NCBI GenBank assembly: GCA_021324335.1
Contig: JAJPJH010000008.1
Span: 1-38,558 of the forward strand
Direction: 5' to 3'
DNA: 38,558 nucleotides
Source of the DNA: Gammaproteobacteria bacterium
GTDB lineage: Bacteria > Pseudomonadota > Gammaproteobacteria > DSM-16500
Positions 35,801 to 38,558 of this stretch are shown piece by piece (positions within the stretch are counted from its first letter, which is position 1; every line of letters starts with the position of its first letter). A program made the translations under genes and the position numbers. The notes beneath the pieces were generated by a model. The model did not search any database. It had not been told where the DNA came from and saw only the letters and a program-made list of their open reading frames with translations.

Positions 35801-35872
35801 ATTTTAGCTGTCCCATTAGTATTAATTGTGATGCCGGCGCTATATTTTTTACTGATAAAATCACACAATTAA
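32837..35872 (+). CDS. RND-family efflux permease (1011 aa)
   Basis: An inner-membrane proton-driven pump with twelve predicted membrane helices in two halves, each followed by a large periplasmic porter domain. Helix 4 carries G-L-I-I-D398-D399-G-V-V-M-L-E-H, the proton-relay Asp pair. In helix 10, where AcrB has Lys (G-L-S-A-K), this protein has G-I-V-T-E921-I-A-I; an acidic residue there is found in heavy-metal-type (CusA) pumps. The length of 1011 aa is between classic groups. It may export metal or hydrophobic compounds; the substrate is not readable. It overlaps the adaptor gene by four bases. Confidence 0.93.
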   Translation: MIGSWLQKHRISILFLLILLTLGGLFTTFKLPVMLFPNIQFPRILVLVDSGDRPVDRMIIEVTQPLEQALRSIPNVVSIRSTSSRGSAELSVNFNWNSNMVIALLQVQSAITQILPTLPKETTFTAERMDPIVYPILGLSLTSDNRNLISLRDFAYYQLRPLLSLIPGVAHIQVVGGQEAEYQVLIDPAKLQAANITLNDVINALTANNVVTAVGRLEDYYRLYLILSDARLQSVNDIKHTILRSSSSGIIELDDVAEIVSGTIPQWTRVTANGKDAVLLNILQQPGANTVSIEKDINKQLIDFHNQIPKDIQIKTWYDQSQLITGAAKSVRDAIIIGAVLAVIILFLFLRNIRMTLIVALILPCVLITAVLLLSLLHMSFNIMTLGGMAAAVGLIIDDGVVMLEHIMRRLSEGHAGEPTHGPVLSAAMQMLQPLAGSSLATIIIFLPLAFIEGVAGGFFKALAITMATALIISFFFVFLVVPLLGEMLLKISDAKNLESVGPVLKRLHNNYQSFMTTFLNKPVWLIISIGVTIFIGYISYKQVGSGFMPNMDEGGFILDYVAPPGTSLTETDRLLRQVEKIIINIPEVDSYSRRTGLQLGGGITEANTGDFFIRLKKLPRRNIHLIMTEVRDKINMLVPGLKVETAQLMEDMIGDLTAVPQPIEIKVFGDNETILQDTARKIAKIISVIPGVVEIKNGIVISGDAIDIKINRIRAALLNLDPESVTKQIQTQLIGNVISQIQSGEKVIGIRVWTPSTLRDRLQKLKILPLRTADGYYISLQRVADITIQRGQAEITRENLKPMIAVTARIEGRDMGSTMHEIQSKMNDIHLPPDVYIQYGGLYKEQQNSFYQMLIVFISAVLLVTVLLLYLYENIYIVLSILCTTLLSLPGVFLGLWITDTELNISSMMGMTMIIGIVTEIAIFYFAELRAHHHHNNSTIITSGIMRMRPILMTSIIAILALFPLALSIGAGSGMQQPLAIAIISGLILAVPLVLIVMPALYFLLIKSHN

Positions 35873-35905
35873 ATTCAAATAAAAGATCATGATTTTTTAG
35901 ATTAA

Positions 35906-36159
35906 TTTAAACGTAACAATAATGAGATACCTCGTGAAAAAAGAAATGGCGCTCAATATCGTTCTTTAGTTGAGAAAATTCGTGTGGCAGCAAATTAATT
36001 GCGGAAATAAAAAAACAAATGCAGGAAGGTAATGTGCTTTACGATAATCGAAACCCGGCGTTTATGTTTAATGATGCACGCCCAAATAATGGGCAACACG
36101 ATAATAGAGGAGTTTTACAAAAGCCCGCCAAACTGCCTGATTATAAATTAGCCATATAA
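35906..36159 (+). pseudogene. decayed open frame of unknown family
   Basis: Two adjoining frames give protein-like text: 35906-35998 (...E-I-P-R-E-K-R-N-G-A-Q-Y-R-S-L-V-E-K-I-R-V-A-A-N, stop), then 36001-36159 in another frame (A-E-I-K-K-Q-M-Q-E-G-N-V-L-Y...L-P-D-Y-K-L-A-I, stop). A one-base change near 35990-36000 could join them. No family is recognised and no start signal is seen, so this looks like a gene remnant. Confidence 0.4.
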
Positions 36160-36239
36160 GGTTGGAGTGAAACTTACTTCCATCTAATCTAATTTTAAGT
36201 GGAGTGGTTCAAACTTATGATGTGGCCAACTTTATTTGA

Positions 36240-36293
36240 GATAAGCTTCAACAGAAATGGAGTCCTGAACAAATTGGCAGAGTCTCATGCGAA
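36240..36293 (+). mobile_element. IS30-type transposase remnant
   Basis: The frame reads D-K-L-Q-Q-K-W-S-P-E-Q-I-G-R, the L-Q-x-x-W-S-P-E-Q-I-x-G-R motif of IS30-family transposases. A TGA precedes it and the DDE core does not follow. No terminal inverted repeats are visible, so only debris remains in the 590-base gap between the pump and Ada-AlkA genes. Confidence 0.5.
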
Positions 36294-36389
36294 GTGCGAC
36301 ACTGTTGTATTTTTGATGCCCTTTCCAGAATTATATTTATGACGATTTCTACACCCAATATTCTCCATTTTTAAGCCCAAACCGCTCCA

Positions 36390-36433
36390 TTGTCATGTAA
36401 CCAATTGAAAATATTTATAATTGATAAAATAAT
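36390..36433 (+). promoter_or_regulatory. possible promoter region for ada-alkA and ogt
   Basis: TTGAAA (36405-36410) and AATAAT (36428-36433) are 17 bases apart. An overlapping perfect TATAAT (36416-36421) lacks a -35 at the right distance; TTGTCA at 36390 is 20 bases away. No classical Ada box was recognised. Confidence 0.35.
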
Positions 36434-36462
36434 AGACTTCCGTTTTTGGCTAGTATGTCACG

Positions 36463-37917
36463 ATGTATATTTATATAATGCTATTCATGAAAATGACATT
36501 TAATGAAGAAGAATTTTACCGCGCACATTTAGGCCGTGATCATCGTTTTGATGGGAAATTTTTTGTCGCTGTAAAAACAACCATGATTTACTGCCGGCCA
36601 ACTTGTCCTGCAAGAAAAGCTAAATTAGCAAGCCTAACCTTTTTTATTCATGCAGCCCAAGCAGAAGAGGCAGGTTATCGACCTTGTTTGCGTTGCAGAC
36701 CAGAAACGGCACCTGGGTCACCTGCTTGGATTGGAACACCCTCAACTGTCCAACGTGCTATCCGTATGATGGAATATTTTGCAACAGAAGACCTATCGAT
36801 AAAAGATATTGCTGAAAGATTGGGTATAGGAGAACGATGGCTGCGAGAACTTTTTCAAGAACAAGTTGGTGCAAGCCCACAATCCATTCTTATTTCAAAA
36901 AAGTTGGATATCGCCAGAAATCTACTCGACAACTCGACACTTTCTATCACAGATATTGCTTTTAGTTCTGGCTTCCAATCGATTAGACGTTTTAATGACG
37001 CTTTCAAAATACGATTTAATAAACCACCCAATGCTTTTAGGAAAGAGCCCGTATCAATCGGTAAAATGTGTTTTCAATTAAGTTATCGGCCGCCTTATGG
37101 ATGGGATAACATTATTCATTTTTTAAGTCATCGTGCAATTCCTGGAGTTGAATTGATTGATAATAATTCTTATCAGCGTTTGATTTCTTATGGTGAAATT
37201 TATGGCTGGTTTCATGCAAGAAAGGTAGAAGATAACAAAATAGAATTTGAAGTTAAATTAAATAAGAATGCAAACATATTAGAGCTTATTGCCAGATTAA
37301 AAAATATTTTCGATCTTGATGCCGATCCCATGGCCATTGAGAATGACCTTAAAAAAGATAAAAAATTAAAACCATTTTTGGCACAAAATAAGGGCTTACG
37401 AATACCTGGAGGTTGGGATGGTTTTGAACTTGCTGTTCGAGCGATTGTAGGCCAAAAAATAAGTGTGTCAGCAGCGCGAACTGTTCTGGGTAGAATAGTT
37501 AATCGATGTGGAGAAAAACAAAACGTTGATCCATTACTGCAGCTTGAACGATTTTTTCCAACACCCAAAAATATTCTTGCAGTTGATTTATCCAATCTAG
37601 GCTTAACAGGGTCTAAAATTGAAACTCTCAAACAACTGGCTATGGCTTGCGAAAATAAAACACTCATATTAGATGGCACGGATTCTTTTGAAGAAACCTC
37701 TAAAAAACTTCTTTCAATAAAAGGAATCGGTACATGGACTGGTGAATATATTGCGATGCGTGCTCTTAAAAATCCGAATGCTTTTCCTGAAACAGATTTG
37801 GAAATTAAAAAGAAAATATCGCAGCTTCAATTAAATCCTAAACAGTGGATTCCTTGGCGAGCCTATGCAGCCATTCTTCTTTGGAATATAAAAAATGAAA
37901 AAGCTAAGAGGCGTTAA
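36463..37917 (+). CDS. alkA: Ada-type sensor fused to AlkA 3-methyladenine DNA glycosylase
   Basis: Three modules lie in one chain. Residues 12-85 are the Ada zinc domain with C44-x3-C48 and C75-x2-C78; C44 matches the Cys that accepts methyl from phosphotriesters. An AraC-type double HTH follows (about 93-195, ending in F-N-K-P-P-N-A-F-R). The rest is AlkA: its N-domain (about 203-275), then HhH-GPD with G421-I-G-T-W-T and catalytic D445 (F-P-E-T-D-L). It should sense methylation, activate repair genes and excise alkylated bases. The start is uncertain: in-frame ATGs at 36463, 36478, 36487 and 36493 all lack a ribosome signal. It overlaps ogt by 23 bases. Confidence 0.93.
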   Translation: MYIYIMLFMKMTFNEEEFYRAHLGRDHRFDGKFFVAVKTTMIYCRPTCPARKAKLASLTFFIHAAQAEEAGYRPCLRCRPETAPGSPAWIGTPSTVQRAIRMMEYFATEDLSIKDIAERLGIGERWLRELFQEQVGASPQSILISKKLDIARNLLDNSTLSITDIAFSSGFQSIRRFNDAFKIRFNKPPNAFRKEPVSIGKMCFQLSYRPPYGWDNIIHFLSHRAIPGVELIDNNSYQRLISYGEIYGWFHARKVEDNKIEFEVKLNKNANILELIARLKNIFDLDADPMAIENDLKKDKKLKPFLAQNKGLRIPGGWDGFELAVRAIVGQKISVSAARTVLGRIVNRCGEKQNVDPLLQLERFFPTPKNILAVDLSNLGLTGSKIETLKQLAMACENKTLILDGTDSFEETSKKLLSIKGIGTWTGEYIAMRALKNPNAFPETDLEIKKKISQLQLNPKQWIPWRAYAAILLWNIKNEKAKRR

Positions 37918-38458
37918 ATACTTACCTGAAAATGCTACTTACGATGAAATAAATTCACCTGTTGGAAGGTTAACTATTATAACTTCAATAAAAGGATTGC
38001 ACGCGGTTTTATGGGAAAATGATTGCGCAAATCCAAAAGTCGAAAAAATTATTAGTGATCTTAAAAAACATGGAAATGAATCAACAATAGTACGAACAAA
38101 AATGCAATTGACTGAATATTTTCAAGGTAAAAGGAAAATTTTTGATTTACCACTTGTTCTCGATGGAACTGATTTTCAAATTAAAGTTTGGAAACAATTG
38201 ATTAACATACCATACTCAATGACAATTTCCTATGCAGAACAAGCAGAAAAAATAGGTGATAAAAATAAAGCTCGCGCTGTTGGCATAGCCAATGGACTTA
38301 ACCCAATTTCAATCATTATCCCTTGCCACCGTGTGATTGGAAGCAACGGCCATTTAACAGGTTTTGGCGGCGGCCTTGAGAAAAAATCTTTCCTTTTATC
38401 ATTAGAAAAAAATCAAGTCAGAGGTTATAGGGTGCATCATCCCACTTATAACCGGTAA
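37895..38458 (+). CDS. ogt: O6-methylguanine-DNA methyltransferase (Ogt/Ada C-terminal type)
   Basis: A suicide methyltransferase that repairs O6-methylguanine. It has an N-terminal RNaseH-like domain (about 15-85), the F-x-x-x-V-W-x-x-L-x-x-I-P-x-x-x-T-x-S-Y-A segment, an A-R-A-V-G-x-A-N-x-x-N-P-I HTH, and the active site I-P-C144-H-R-V with a final L-x-G-F-G-G-G-L. All key residues are present. It begins inside the end of the Ada-AlkA gene with no ribosome signal of its own, so translation is probably coupled. Together the two proteins provide every Ada/AlkA activity. Confidence 0.93.
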   Translation: MKKLRGVKYLPENATYDEINSPVGRLTIITSIKGLHAVLWENDCANPKVEKIISDLKKHGNESTIVRTKMQLTEYFQGKRKIFDLPLVLDGTDFQIKVWKQLINIPYSMTISYAEQAEKIGDKNKARAVGIANGLNPISIIIPCHRVIGSNGHLTGFGGGLEKKSFLLSLEKNQVRGYRVHHPTYNR

Positions 38459-38476
38459 TTTTTGTTACCGGTTATA
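38447..38476. terminator. 12-bp perfect hairpin after ogt
   Basis: TATAACCGGTAA (38447-38458) and TTACCGGTTATA (38465-38476) form a perfect 12-bp stem with a six-base loop; the left arm includes the ogt stop codon. No long T run follows directly (ACTGGCCCTTAATTTT), so it is a likely but unproven terminator, possibly two-way. Confidence 0.6.
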
Positions 38477-38558
38477 CTGGCCCTTAATTTTAAAGCAGGC
38501 ATCAATATGTAACTGCCCTAACTTTTATTACGCAACTTAGGATGATGTTTTCTCACCT

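Noticed and set aside
38520-38556. C-terminal end of a minus-strand gene entering from the right edge (reads V-R-K-H-H-P-K-L-R-N-K-S, stop)
   Set aside because: Only twelve codons are visible and no family can be assigned, so it is not listed as a feature.
1-38558. rRNA, tRNA, CRISPR arrays, prophage
   Set aside because: No cloverleaf-type or rRNA sequence, no regularly spaced repeats and no phage structural genes were recognised.

Overview
The window is AT-rich DNA from a Gram-negative bacterium. It carries lipoprotein signals, a type II secretion system (T2SS), a TolC/HlyD/RND efflux set and CE4/histidine-acid-phosphatase secreted enzymes. Large Sel1-repeat proteins, a giant J-domain protein, unknown acidic proteins and a Legionella-type secreted acid phosphatase suggest a gammaproteobacterium of the Legionellales (Coxiella/Aquicella/Legionella-like). 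That placement is inference from gene content, not from a marker gene.

Layout. (1) 198-8402, plus strand: a 1275-residue Sel1/TPR-like repeat protein, a start/stop-overlapping 1338-residue J-domain protein whose C-terminus looks like a PD-(D/E)XK toxin nuclease of polymorphic toxins, and a roughly 96-residue lipocalin-like protein. This is the best candidate for an undescribed system: a DnaJ-type nuclease effector/toxin with a putative immunity protein and a repeat-protein partner. (2) 8436-21103: a T2SS in two divergent blocks. The minus block holds gspG, gspD, a small Sel1 lipoprotein and, as a separate unit, a cysteine-rich secreted hydrolase. The plus block holds gspL-M-F-H-I-J-K, a stand-alone cyclic-nucleotide-binding protein, gspC and gspE. 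No gspN, gspA or gspB and no prepilin peptidase is present. (3) 21271-26541: two unknown proteins, one very acidic, a HAD-like protein, then histidine acid phosphatase, dCMP-deaminase-like, polysaccharide deacetylase and an exported beta carbonic anhydrase. Three of these have signal peptides and could be exported or T2SS substrates. (4) 26542-29210: a patch of resistance-type genes and their 3' fragments (GNAT tails, an aminoglycoside-phosphotransferase-like kinase, an aminoglycoside-nucleotidyltransferase tail, a cupin and an intact nucleotidyltransferase). It looks like an acquisition and decay zone. (5) 29222-35872: an exported alpha/beta hydrolase, then a tripartite RND efflux operon whose outer-membrane gene is split by a one-base frameshift at an A run. 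(6) 35873-36462: gene debris including an IS30-type transposase piece. (7) 36463-38458: an Ada-AlkA fusion overlapping an Ogt-type methyltransferase, an alkylation-repair pair, followed by a perfect 12-bp hairpin.

Genes working together: GspC-M form one secretion machine lacking only parts encoded elsewhere, and nearby exported hydrolases are plausible cargo. The HlyD and RND genes overlap by four bases and need the frameshifted outer-membrane partner, or another one, to work. Ada-AlkA and Ogt share the usual Ada functions between two polypeptides. No rRNA, tRNA or CRISPR was seen. Promoter and terminator calls are by eye.
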